Source: Rickettsia canadensis str. McKiel
Lineage (GTDB): Bacteria > Pseudomonadota > Alphaproteobacteria > Rickettsiales > Rickettsiaceae
Direction of reading: 5' to 3'
NCBI RefSeq assembly: GCF_000014345.1
Contig: NC_009879.1
Span: 321,001 to 385,000 of the forward strand
DNA length: 64,000 nucleotides
The notes beneath the pieces are model-generated. The model was not told the origin of the DNA, made no database searches, and saw only the letters and a program-made list of their open reading frames with translations. Of this stretch, positions 1 through 8,881 are shown piece after piece. Position numbers and translations under genes: made by a program. How positions within the stretch are numbered: position 1 is the first letter of the stretch; each line of letters opens with the position of its first letter.

Positions 1-1
1 G

Positions 2-502
2 CCTATAACGCAAGGATCAAGTATCGGTATTGAAGTAATATTTGAAGAAGATGATTTTAACTTTGCCAATTATGATTTTCCTTATGGTGATCAGGTAATA
101 ATAGAGAAATATATAAAAGGGCGAGAGTTGCAAGTAGCAGTATTAAATGGCAAAGCTTTAGGAGTTTTAGAGATTAAATTACTGAAAAATCGTTTTTATG
201 ATTATGAGACTAAATATACTGAAGGATTTGCTGAGCATCTTTGTCCTGCTCCAATACCTACTAATTTATATGACAAATTACTTATAGAATCAGAAAAAAT
301 TTATAAAACAATGAATTGCAAAGGTCCTGCTAGAGTAGAGTTTCTTTTAGAAGATCAAACAAATAAATTATATGCTTTGGAGATAAATACTCACCCAGGT
401 ATGACTCCTTTGTCAATAGTGCCAGAAATTGCAGCTTATGCAGGGATAAATTTTACTAACTTAATTGAAGAAATTATAAAGGCGGCAAGCTTTGAATCAT
501 GA
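2..502 (+). CDS. ddlB: D-alanine--D-alanine ligase, C-terminal part (5' end outside window)
   Basis: This is the C-terminal half of the ATP-grasp enzyme that joins two D-alanines for peptidoglycan precursors in the cytoplasm. The frame is open from base 2, so the gene begins upstream of the window. Visible landmarks are the ATP-grasp loop GSSIGIE near the left edge, the GRELQVAVL strand, and the metal- and substrate-binding end with [19 protein letters not shown] and a closing LIEEIIKAA helix. The N-H-P-G-M-T stretch matches the NT.PGMT motif of Ddl. The stop overlaps the ftsQ start by four bases (ATGA), which suggests translational coupling in a ddlB-ftsQ-ftsA operon, the usual dcw order. 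Confidence 0.93.
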   Translation, partial: PITQGSSIGIEVIFEEDDFNFANYDFPYGDQVIIEKYIKGRELQVAVLNGKALGVLEIKLLKNRFYDYETKYTEGFAEHLCPAPIPTNLYDKLLIESEKIYKTMNCKGPARVEFLLEDQTNKLYALEINTHPGMTPLSIVPEIAAYAGINFTNLIEEIIKAASFES

Positions 503-1302
503 GACAAAAAACAATCTCAAATAAACAAAAACAGACAAAAAAAACTAATAATATCTCATTACGCCGTAAATTAGGACTAATGTACACAAAAGCAATATTA
601 GCGCTTAAGGTTGCTTTAATGATTTTTGTATGTCTATTTGTTTTTACAAAATATTTTGCCGGCGTAAAAACCTACTTAACAACAAATATATATAAAATAA
701 CAACAAAACTTGGTTTTAAACTTGAGAATGTTATAATTGAAGGACAGCAAAATGTCGATGAACCTACAATATTAAAGGTTTTAAATGCGAGTAGTGGTAG
801 CCCTATTTTTGCTCTTAAGTTAGATGCAATTAGAAATAATTTAAAAAAAAATAAATGGATTAAGGAAGTATATGTCACTCGAAGGTTACCAAATACGGTA
901 TATATAAAATTATTTGAAAGAGAACCTATTGCTATTTGGCAAATCAATAATCAGCTTTTCTTGGTTGATGAAGAAGGTTACAAAATTAGTAAAAATATTC
1001 AGCCTTTTCCTCATTTATTACATGTTGTAGGGGAAGGGGCAAATATCTATGCAGGTAAATTAGTAAGTGAGCTACAGAAATATCCGGCATTAATTAATAA
1101 AACTTCAGCCGCTGTAAGGCTTGGAGATAGAAGGTGGGATTTAAATCTTGAAGGTAATATAAGTATTAAGTTACCTGAAAAAGAGTTTGAAGAAGCGTTA
1201 AAATATATCGATGCACTCAATAAAGCTAACAAGTTATTTAACCAAAATTATAAGGTTTTGGATTTGAGAGATAGGAATAAGTATTATATAGAGAAGTACT
1301 AA
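499..1302 (+). CDS. ftsQ: Cell division protein FtsQ
   Basis: FtsQ is a bitopic inner-membrane divisome protein that links early and late division proteins. The 267-residue product has a basic cytoplasmic tail (about residues 1-30, many K and R), one membrane segment (about 32-53, [15 protein letters not shown]), then a periplasmic POTRA domain (about 70-140, starting [13 protein letters not shown]) and a beta domain with [14 protein letters not shown]. Length and order fit alphaproteobacterial FtsQ. The ATG overlaps the ddlB stop, and ftsA follows after 28 bases. Confidence 0.93.
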   Translation: MRQKTISNKQKQTKKTNNISLRRKLGLMYTKAILALKVALMIFVCLFVFTKYFAGVKTYLTTNIYKITTKLGFKLENVIIEGQQNVDEPTILKVLNASSGSPIFALKLDAIRNNLKKNKWIKEVYVTRRLPNTVYIKLFEREPIAIWQINNQLFLVDEEGYKISKNIQPFPHLLHVVGEGANIYAGKLVSELQKYPALINKTSAAVRLGDRRWDLNLEGNISIKLPEKEFEEALKYIDALNKANKLFNQNYKVLDLRDRNKYYIEKY

Positions 1303-1330
1303 TTGGCATGAAAATAATTTACATAAAAAA

Positions 1331-2566
1331 ATGAAAGAGAAAATATCAAATTTTGTTACACTTGATTTCGGTAGTAGTAAGATTGCCGTAATTGCTGCCT
1401 ATATTAGTAAAAAAGGTGAGATTAAAGTAGCAAGCCAAAATTTGCATCATTCTAAAGGTATAAAATCAGGAGTTATATCAGATTTAAAAAATGCGGAAAC
1501 TAGTATTGTTTCGGCAATTTACGCACTTGAAAAAGATTGCGGTAAAAATATCAAAAAAATTATATTATCGTTATCAGGTGCTGATACTAAATCTTATTAT
1601 ATAAATTATACAATGAAAGTGAACGGACAAACTGTAACACAGCAAGATATTAAAAAATTATTACAAAAAGCATTGCTTGAATTTAAAGTTAAACACCAAG
1701 AAATTATTCATTATTTTCCTCTTGAGTTTACCCTTGATAATAATTCAGTTGAAAACCCTATAGGTATGTACGGTAGAGAACTTAGTTGTGAATTACATAT
1801 TATTGCAGCTAGTTCAAATATGTTATCAAATATTGTACAATGCTTCGCTAAATGTCATGTTGAAGTCACAAATATTACTCTTGCAATTTATGCTTCTGCT
1901 ATTAGCTGTCTTACAAATGATGAAAAAAATCTAGGTTCGCTTATCATCGATATGGGAGATAAAACTACTTCTTTTGGTATTTTTTTTGCAGGTAAATTAA
2001 TATATACGGGGCATATAAATGTAGGTGGTTTTCATATTAGCTCAGATATTGCTAAAGTTTTTGGTATTGATTTTGTTACAGCAGAAAAATTAAAAATTTT
2101 ATACGGTAATGCAACTATACCTTTATTTGAGAAAGATAGTATTATCAATATGGATGATTTTCAAGTTGATACTCATCATAATTTAAATACGTCTGTAACA
2201 CTTTATCAATTGGCTGAGGTAATAAGAGCAAGAGCTGAAGAAATATTATCAATGGTAAAAGCAGAATATGACAAAGCAACAAAAGGACAAGTTGAAGTTT
2301 TGAGAGTTGTAATTACGGGCGGCGGGTCTCAGCTTAGAGGACTTAAAGAGCTTTCAAATAGAGTTTTTGAAAAACAGAGTAGAATCGGTAAACCGGAGAT
2401 TATTGCTGGTTTTATAGAAGATAATAACCCTGCTATATATGCGGCAACTATAGGTATGCTAAAGATTCATGCATTAAAACAGCAAAAAGAATTTGCTCAT
2501 ATTAGATTTGATGAAAATAGCAGTTTCTTTAAAAAAGCCTTTGATTGGTTTAAGGAGAATGTTTGA
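1331..2566 (+). CDS. ftsA: Cell division protein FtsA
   Basis: FtsA is the actin-like ATPase that tethers FtsZ to the membrane. The 411-residue protein carries the actin-fold signatures: phosphate-1 LDFGSSKIAVI near the start, phosphate-2 IIDMGDKTTSFGIF about residue 205, and the adenosine motif VVITGGGSQLRGL about residue 333. The last residues (SSFFKKAFDWFKENV) form an amphipathic helix of the kind used as a membrane-targeting sequence. The ATG is preceded by a run of A with no clear Shine-Dalgarno, so coupling to ftsQ is likely. ftsZ does not follow; a decayed gene does. A weak hairpin (AGATAAG...CTTATCT, 2569-2593) lies just after the stop without a U tract. Confidence 0.95.
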   Translation: MKEKISNFVTLDFGSSKIAVIAAYISKKGEIKVASQNLHHSKGIKSGVISDLKNAETSIVSAIYALEKDCGKNIKKIILSLSGADTKSYYINYTMKVNGQTVTQQDIKKLLQKALLEFKVKHQEIIHYFPLEFTLDNNSVENPIGMYGRELSCELHIIAASSNMLSNIVQCFAKCHVEVTNITLAIYASAISCLTNDEKNLGSLIIDMGDKTTSFGIFFAGKLIYTGHINVGGFHISSDIAKVFGIDFVTAEKLKILYGNATIPLFEKDSIINMDDFQVDTHHNLNTSVTLYQLAEVIRARAEEILSMVKAEYDKATKGQVEVLRVVITGGGSQLRGLKELSNRVFEKQSRIGKPEIIAGFIEDNNPAIYAATIGMLKIHALKQQKEFAHIRFDENSSFFKKAFDWFKENV

Positions 2567-2712
2567 AAAGATAAGATTTTAAAAACCTTATCTCTATTCA
2601 ATATTACTTGACTTATTAAGTATTTTCGATATTACCTCTAAATTTAATGTATAATAAGCATCAGTAATTGACACTTGGAACATTTTTTTTGAGTAATTAC
2701 TCTGTAAAAGAT

Positions 2713-3927
2713 TTATTCATCCATGCTACTAATAGAGTTGCATAAAAGCCATTCTGGGGTAGAAGTAGTGCGAGCAATTTTGAACCTGTTGTAAGTAATA
2801 ACGGTTTTTTCTATTACTGCTTTAACTATATACGGATTTCCTGTTTTAATAGTTATAACTGTATGTGAATCAGTGGCTTTTTCTTCTCCAGTTAATATTT
2901 TAGCTATAGTCTTTATAGTCCAATATGAATCATTAGTTTTTACCATTTGCTCAAGTGTTTCTTGTACTATGTTAGTGTTACATGTTTTAATAGCTATATC
3001 AAAATGTATAGCATTAGCTATATTCTTACTTTGTTAAGTAGTATTTTAAATATAGCCGGATTTTTTGACATGGCAGCTGTATAAAAGTTCATGCTACCAA
3101 CTTCTTGTATTCTCTCAAACATCATATTAATTACTTGAATACGATCATTTATAGTTATTGAGTATGAATTCAATGCCAAAGTTATGTTGTATTGTTTAAT
3201 AGCATCACTTAAAATGCCAAAAGCAGATGAATTATCTATTTCAAAAATGTTCTATTTTTAAAGCAGTGAGGTTAGTATAATTTATATTTAATATGGAATT
3301 AAAAGTGGAATTAAAAGCTTCTTTTAGTTTTGTGGAGTATATGATTTTATTGCTGAAAAATCATATTTAGGTATTAATTCTTTGTATTTGTCAGAGTATT
3401 GCTGTTGAAGCTCTTTATAAAATTTAATTACATTATCATATTGTCAAATTTGGAAAAAGTATCTAAATTCATTTGTTTTATAGGTGTATGATCAAATACA
3501 AGAGTATATACACTATCAGTTAACTAATAGATAATAGTAAAATCAGGAAGCTATACGTATTAGTAGATTTAGTATAAGTACAATATCTCCTTCAAACTGA
3601 TTTAAGTTAGCTGCTCCTGAATGACCAGAAAGTATATGTACGGATACTAGGCATATCTCCAACTGTATTTTTTGCTATCTTTGTAAGTACATTATGAGAA
3701 GTCTTTCAGATAAATTAGATTCATCCTCTTTTGAAAACAAGTTTATAGTGAATTAAGGAGGTAGATTTTCCTGCAGATATTCTTGGCCATGAGTATTTAT
3801 AAATAATTAATCAATAGGAGCATGGAGAGTATTTAGATAGTAATGTATTATATTCTTGAAAGCATTGCTAATTGTTCAGTATTAGTATAGTTGACACATT
3901 AAGTCCTTGCATTATTACTGTTCTCAT
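2713..3927 (-). pseudogene. Unrecognised broken gene, minus strand
   Basis: A good start survives: ATG at 3927-3925, preceded by a GGGGGT ribosome-binding site at about 3942-3935, reading MRTVIMQGLNVST. The frame then shifts repeatedly. Readable pieces in order include ISAGKSTS, MPSIRTY, LSGHSGAANLNQFEGDIVL, FERIQEVGSMNFYTAAMSK followed by NPAIFKILLNK, and a last open piece of about 100 codons ending at 2713. I do not recognise the family. At least three frameshifts or stops are needed to join the pieces. Its original product was probably about 400 residues. It accounts for most of the gap between ftsA and the nfeD-like gene. Confidence 0.6.
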
Positions 3928-4122
3928 ATTGTTACCCCCTTGATTAATTATTAAACTTTTTAAGAATAAATTCAATTATTGAAATAGATAATTAAATAAT
4001 AATTCACACCTTATTATCGCTTCTATTTTGTATTATAAACAAAAATTTTCTTTTACAAGAAAAGGGTTAATTTCCTAATTATTTATTAGGAAATAATAAT
4101 AGATAGGAAAATATGAGGATAT

Positions 4123-4596
4123 TTAGTGATGATTAGGTTTGTGTCTAGAACAAACTAAAATGTTACCTTTAACCTTGATAATAAAAAGTTGGTCGCCTGT
4201 TTTTGCTTCTTCTTCATTTGGTGCAAGATAAGCATTCATAATCACACCCGACCATTTTACTTGCCGTACTATAGTATGGGAAGAGATGGTAGAGCTATGA
4301 ACTTCTACAGTTTTGCCTACCATATCTGAATAATTTTCTGCTTTAGCAGTTGTACTATATACATATTTTTTAAGAGGTAAGTATAATATACTAAACCAAA
4401 TAAGCGATAATATACCAAAAATCATTATTTGATTTTGTAAGTTAATATCGTAGTTATACACCACAAGAGTGTTTGATAATGCTCCAAGTCCCAAAAATAA
4501 GAATCCGATGCTTGGAACTGTAAAAAATTCAATAACTACGCAAATTATGCCTATTATTAACCATATTTCGGTGAGATAATTATGTATCATGAACAT
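4123..4596 (-). CDS. NfeD-like membrane protein
   Basis: A 157-residue short NfeD protein. Three hydrophobic segments occupy about residues 8-28, 30-48 and 55-75, followed by a soluble beta-rich OB-fold (about 90-150: MVGKTVEVHSST, VKWSGVIMNAYL, GDQLFIIKVKGNILVC), the typical NfeD C-terminal layout. NfeD proteins usually work with an SPFH/stomatin partner in membrane quality control; no SPFH gene is beside it. It overlaps the upstream cytochrome c gene by 17 bases, so the two are co-transcribed. Confidence 0.82.
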   Translation of the reverse strand: MFMIHNYLTEIWLIIGIICVVIEFFTVPSIGFLFLGLGALSNTLVVYNYDINLQNQIMIFGILSLIWFSILYLPLKKYVYSTTAKAENYSDMVGKTVEVHSSTISSHTIVRQVKWSGVIMNAYLAPNEEEAKTGDQLFIIKVKGNILVCSRHKPNHH

Positions 4597-5101
4597 AAGT
4601 TTTTAAAAATAATATTATATCAGCTATTTCTTGCAGTTTTGAGATACCAGCAAAGGACATTTTAGTTCCTGGGGCATAGCTACTTGGTTTATGTAAGAAA
4701 GCAAATAAACTGTCATCATCCCATACGCCGTCAAGTTTTGATAGAGCAGAGGAATATTTATAGTCTGCTATGCTTGCTTTAGGGCGACCTGCTACGTCCC
4801 AAAGATGTGGTCCTAGTTTATTTGGACCATCTTTATCAAGAGAATGACACATTAAACATTTTTTGGCTATTTCACGACCGTTATCGGCATTAGCGGTTTT
4901 CATCAATTCTGCTATATTTACTGCTGCTGGTGCTTCCGATGTAGAGGCTACTGAATTTTCATGAACTGCAACACTATAACCACGATGTAAAACTTGTAAG
5001 TTTGGTTTGTATAATATATTTGCAACAAACCCAACCATCATAGCAATTAAACTAGCAAGTAAGATGGCTGCAACAATTTTATTTAATTCTTTTCCAGACA
5101 T
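4580..5101 (-). CDS. cycM: Membrane-anchored cytochrome c
   Basis: A 173-residue class I c-type cytochrome resembling CycM/cytochrome c552, which carries electrons from the bc1 complex to the terminal oxidase on the outer face of the inner membrane. An uncleaved N-terminal anchor (about residues 9-30, IVAAILLASLIAMMVGFVA) is followed by a linker, the heme motif CLMCH (about residue 87), NKLGPHLW, and the axial methionine in PGTKMSF near the C terminus. The nfeD-like gene overlaps its 3' end. CcmB (24270) and PetABC (25466-28143) in this window belong to the same respiratory system. Confidence 0.88.
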   Translation of the reverse strand: MSGKELNKIVAAILLASLIAMMVGFVANILYKPNLQVLHRGYSVAVHENSVASTSEAPAAVNIAELMKTANADNGREIAKKCLMCHSLDKDGPNKLGPHLWDVAGRPKASIADYKYSSALSKLDGVWDDDSLFAFLHKPSSYAPGTKMSFAGISKLQEIADIILFLKTYVHDT

Positions 5102-5227
5102 TTATTTTGTTTTTTTATTAGAATTTTAGCATTTATATTATAATTTAAGTTGTAAGAGAAGTTAATTAAATAAATAAAAAATAAAAGAAAATTTTATAAA
5201 GATATTGTTTTTTGGAGAGCACAATAA

Positions 5228-6150
5228 ATGTCTGATTCAAAAAAATCAAGTATTAGAAAAATGTTGAATAAGTCCAAATCTTATTAGAATAGTTTTAGAC
5301 AACGCAAAATCAGTAAAATGTTATTTAGTAAGTAATAGCTTAAGTTATACAGTTTCCGCAGCTTCTATTTCTATAACAAGTGCCGTTTTCAGACTTTTTA
5401 CACTCTTATATAACCGATAATTATAGCTTTAGCTAATTGTTTTAGGTGTTAGCTTAGCAATTCACACTATAAACAAGACTTTAAAAGTGCATAGTTTGCG
5501 TAAACTTCATAAAGAGAATAATTTTTAGAATTATATATTATCATTAGAACCGAGCTTAAAAGATATTTTGAAAAATGAATTATATACGGCACAGACGGCA
5601 GGTAAGGATTCTACTCAAGATAAGTATCAGTGAAATGTAAACAAATTGAAAAGTACAGGACAAATATTTGGAAATCATTTAGGTGGAGCAGCAAATTTGG
5701 CTGCCTCTATTATTAAAGGTGCTAGCGGTAATGTGCTTGATATATTAAAAAATATGGGTTACGGCATAGTTACAACCGCATCATTAATTATCAATGGTCT
5801 TTCCTTATGCAGAATATAACACAAGATACTCCTATACATGAAATATTTAGAACAATTATAGCATTATACTAAGAGTCAAGTATTACAAACATTAGTTTTA
5901 AAAAAATTAATAACGGATAAGAATTATTGGAGTATGAATAAAGACCAAAAAAAATTACGAAATAAGAGGTAGTTTTAATTTTGAAATAAAAAGAAACGCT
6001 TTAGCAGGATTTTTTAAAAATAAAATAACAATAGGTAATAAAAAAGAGAGTTATGTTAAAGATATTAAAAATGTAATGAATCCATTTTATGAAAACCCTA
6101 GTAAAGCCGAAGGATATAATACTTCTTTAACTAAAGCTATGGATAAATAA
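5228..6150 (+). pseudogene. Unrecognised broken membrane-protein gene
   Basis: Starts with ATG at 5228 (MSDSKKSSIRKMLNKSKSY) and stops after 19 codons. Further pieces on the same strand, in shifting frames, read CYLVSNSLSYTVSAAS, AIHTINKTLKVHSLRKLHK, EPSLKDILKNELYTAQTAG, NHLGGAANLAASIIKGASG, GYGIVTTASLIINGL and a final piece NVMNPFYENPSKAEGYNTS ending with TAA at 6150. Glycine/alanine-rich hydrophobic stretches suggest a membrane-associated protein. I do not recognise the family. It fills the gap between cycM and lpxC. Confidence 0.55.
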
Positions 6151-6247
6151 TGCTAAAATAAAAAGGATGAAAAGTGAAAAGTCAAAAAGGATGCAGAAAA
6201 GAAAGCGAAATTTAATAATATAAAATTAAATGATTCAACTGAATTCA

Positions 6248-7114
6248 TTATAATTCGCTTGCAGTAACAAATTTGTAAGAGGTAGTATCGCAAAATATTT
6301 TATGCAATAATTCATTATTAAGAGCATGGCTGGTTTTGTAGCCTTTAATTGAACTTACAACGTTAGTGCCGCTGGTATATAAATCACCGAATAAATCTAA
6401 TAGTTTATGCCGAACAAATTCATCTTCATAACGCAAGCCATTTGGGTTTAGAATTTTGTCCTCTTCATTTATTGCTATAGCATTTTCAAATGAAGCACCT
6501 AGGGCAAGTCCTTTGCTTTGCAAATCATGAACATCTTTTATAAAGCCGAAAGTTCGAGCATCTGCAATATTTTTAGTAAAAGATTCTTGATTTGAAAAAC
6601 TGAGATTTTGTTTGCCTATAGCTTTACTGTTAAAATCAATGGTTAAATCTACAGTCATGTGATTGGAAGGAGTACAATATAATTCACAATCTTTATGAAT
6701 TACTTTTATATCTTTTAAAATTTTTAGATATTTTCTAGGAGCATTTTGTAATTTTTTACCTGCACATTCAATCATAAACACAAAAAGTTTACTACTGCCA
6801 TCCATAATGGGCACTTCAGGACCGTCAATTTTAATAATTGCATTATCGATTTCGCATCCCCAAAGTGCTGCCATTAAATGTTCAATTGTTGAAATTTGAA
6901 CTTTATGATCATTACTTATAGTGGTAGATAACAACGTACCGGAAACATTGAGATAGCTAGCCTCAATATAATTATTTTCAGAAGATATGTCGGTTCTAAT
7001 GAATATAATGCCTGTATTTTCTTTAGCAGGTTCTATAGTTAACTGAGTACGTTTTCCTGAGTGAACTCCGATCCCATAACAACTAACCGGTTTTAATAAT
7101 GTACTTTGCTGCAT
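6248..7114 (-). CDS. lpxC: UDP-3-O-acyl-N-acetylglucosamine deacetylase
   Basis: LpxC is the zinc enzyme of the committed step of lipid A synthesis in the cytoplasm. The 288-residue protein matches the family length and shows its signatures: GIGVHSGK near the N terminus, zinc ligand region [18 protein letters not shown] (about residue 78), [12 protein letters not shown], and the catalytic [11 protein letters not shown] segment (about residues 236-246; H and D zinc ligands). ATG start at 7114. No operon partner; the next gene upstream on this strand is separated by an RPE. Confidence 0.95.
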
Positions 7115-7215
7115 TTATACATTGTAAAAATATATATTAAATATTAATATTTAATGCCAAATTATACAAGTTATATTATGTTACAAAATATTACATAAAT
7201 ACTTAGATAACACTT

Positions 7216-7294
7216 GTCATACTGCGACTTGTGAGCTAGATCCAGTCTTTTTAAATTTCTTTCTAAGATACCCGTGGTCAAGCTAAAGTATGAC
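7216..7294. repeat. Rickettsia palindromic element (RPE-1-like)
   Basis: A 79-base element with GTCATA at the left and TATGAC at the right. It has the arrangement shared with 20337-20410: a left arm ending in CTAGATCCAG, an A/T-rich centre, and a right arm CCGTGGTCAAGC. It lies between lpxC and the transporter-like gene. Confidence 0.75.
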
Positions 7295-7306
7295 ATTGAG
7301 CTAAAT

Positions 7307-8455
7307 TTAAAATCTATATAATTTATACTTAATAAAATACCAAAAATGATAAGCTACAAAACTACCGACTACGGCAAAAACGGAAAATAAGAAATCACTA
7401 CCGTTAATAGTGCCGTAAGGTACATGAGATGATAAAGCTCCAGCATATATACCGATGCTACACATTGAAAAATATGAAAACAAGGCTGTTCTGAGTTCGT
7501 AATCTCTAAATTTATCAATTAGTATTAAAATATTGCAAATAAAAATCGCCCCTAAACAATTACCGATTAGTATTATATATAATATATTAAGTTTTTTATT
7601 AGTGCCATGAAGTGGTAGTAAAATAAAGCAGATGAGTAAAATTATAGTTAGTGATAAATTAGCCAAATATTTATTTACTTTGCTTAATATGTAGCATATA
7701 GGAATTATAGACAAACCTATTAATAGGAAAATATATTTTAGTATAAGTCTTAAATTAATTAATGCTAATTTTTTCTTTAATGCAAACGCTTCATAATACC
7801 ATAATATATCCAAGGTGACATAAGCAACTACGAAGCCTGTCAATAATTGTAGTTCAACATTTTTTATTAAGGATGAGAATTGTGAATTTAAATTTAATTT
7901 ATGAGATGTAGGATTATAATGCAGAAATTCGGTTAGAATATTGATGCAGTATAATAACGCACACATTACTATAGTATTATTTGTTGGTTTTATAAATGGA
8001 TTTAATAAATCCACCATTAAATTTCCACCTGCCCATAACAATATTATACAAGCTAAAAAAAAATATTTCTTTCCTTTAACACTTTCAATAATGTGTAATG
8101 TTATAGAAGTGAAATATGAAAATATTCCAAAATTAATTAAAATAAAATTAATTTTAATTAGGGTATAATTATTCAATAAAATTAAATTTATTGTACAAAT
8201 AATTAATAAAGATAAGCTAATTAAAATAATTTTTGTATTGCTTAACTTATTAATTAACTGTGTTAAGGCAAAGCCTGCGATTATCGAGCCTATAAATTTA
8301 GTTTGATTTATATGATTTATTTGTTCTCCACCTAGATTTTTATTTATCAGTAAAAAATTTTGAAAATTATAAAAATTTATGGCATTGATACAGGAAAAAA
8401 TAAATATTCCCAAAAGTGAGAAAAAAATAGTTTTATAATCGTTTTTAAAAGTCAT
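7307..8455 (-). CDS. Multi-pass membrane protein, probable MFS-type transporter
   Basis: A 382-residue, very hydrophobic protein with about 11-12 predicted membrane segments spread over its length and short loops. An amphipathic loop INHINQTKFIGSIIAGFALT in the N-terminal third and the overall two-half layout suggest a major facilitator-type carrier. I cannot assign a substrate, and no diagnostic motif is clear. The ATG at 8455 is followed by MTFKNDYKTIFFSLLG. The gene ends in an RPE-flanked gap before lpxC. Rickettsiae carry several such orphan permeases for host metabolites; this is inference only. Confidence 0.6.
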   Translation of the reverse strand: MTFKNDYKTIFFSLLGIFIFSCINAINFYNFQNFLLINKNLGGEQINHINQTKFIGSIIAGFALTQLINKLSNTKIILISLSLLIICTINLILLNNYTLIKINFILINFGIFSYFTSITLHIIESVKGKKYFFLACIILLWAGGNLMVDLLNPFIKPTNNTIVMCALLYCINILTEFLHYNPTSHKLNLNSQFSSLIKNVELQLLTGFVVAYVTLDILWYYEAFALKKKLALINLRLILKYIFLLIGLSIIPICYILSKVNKYLANLSLTIILLICFILLPLHGTNKKLNILYIILIGNCLGAIFICNILILIDKFRDYELRTALFSYFSMCSIGIYAGALSSHVPYGTINGSDFLFSVFAVVGSFVAYHFWYFIKYKLYRF

Positions 8456-8881
8456 AAATTAAGTATTTGCTAAACATAAATACATGGTATATAACTCATA
8501 ATTAAATGATTAAGATTATTATCTTAAAAAATTAAAGAGATTCGTAATTCCATTATTTAAGTATATATATTTAAGTATATATGGATAGTTATTAGATTAA
8601 CAGCTTTTAATCAAGTATGGTAGTCTTATTTATAATTTGTATATAATTATTGTTTAATTTTAAAAAAATTAATGAATTAAATTATGAAAATATTTTAATG
8701 TAAGAAAAATAATAATATATTTTTTGGTATTTTAAAGAGGTGTTATTTGCAGTTTATCTAGAATTTCATTTTTGCTCTTTATAGATAAATTATCTATTTA
8801 AATTACAAGATAAGCAATGCTTTTTCTTAAGATACAAGCATTATATTAATTATTTGTTCTTCAAGTTCGTGAGCAAGATAA
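8456..8881. other. Intergenic region with 14-bp tandem repeat and rne leader
   Basis: This 426-base gap separates the divergent transporter gene and rne. It holds a perfect tandem duplication of ATTTAAGTATATAT (8555-8568 and 8569-8582). The part nearest rne contains a possible stem (AAGCAATGCTTT and AAGCATTAT around 8814-8846). RNase E genes in other bacteria have long autoregulatory leaders, so a structured leader is possible but unproven. I see no coding potential. Confidence 0.5.

Noticed and set aside
2569..2593. Possible terminator after ftsA
   Set aside because: The 7-bp stem is AT-rich with no U tract, so it is too weak to call.
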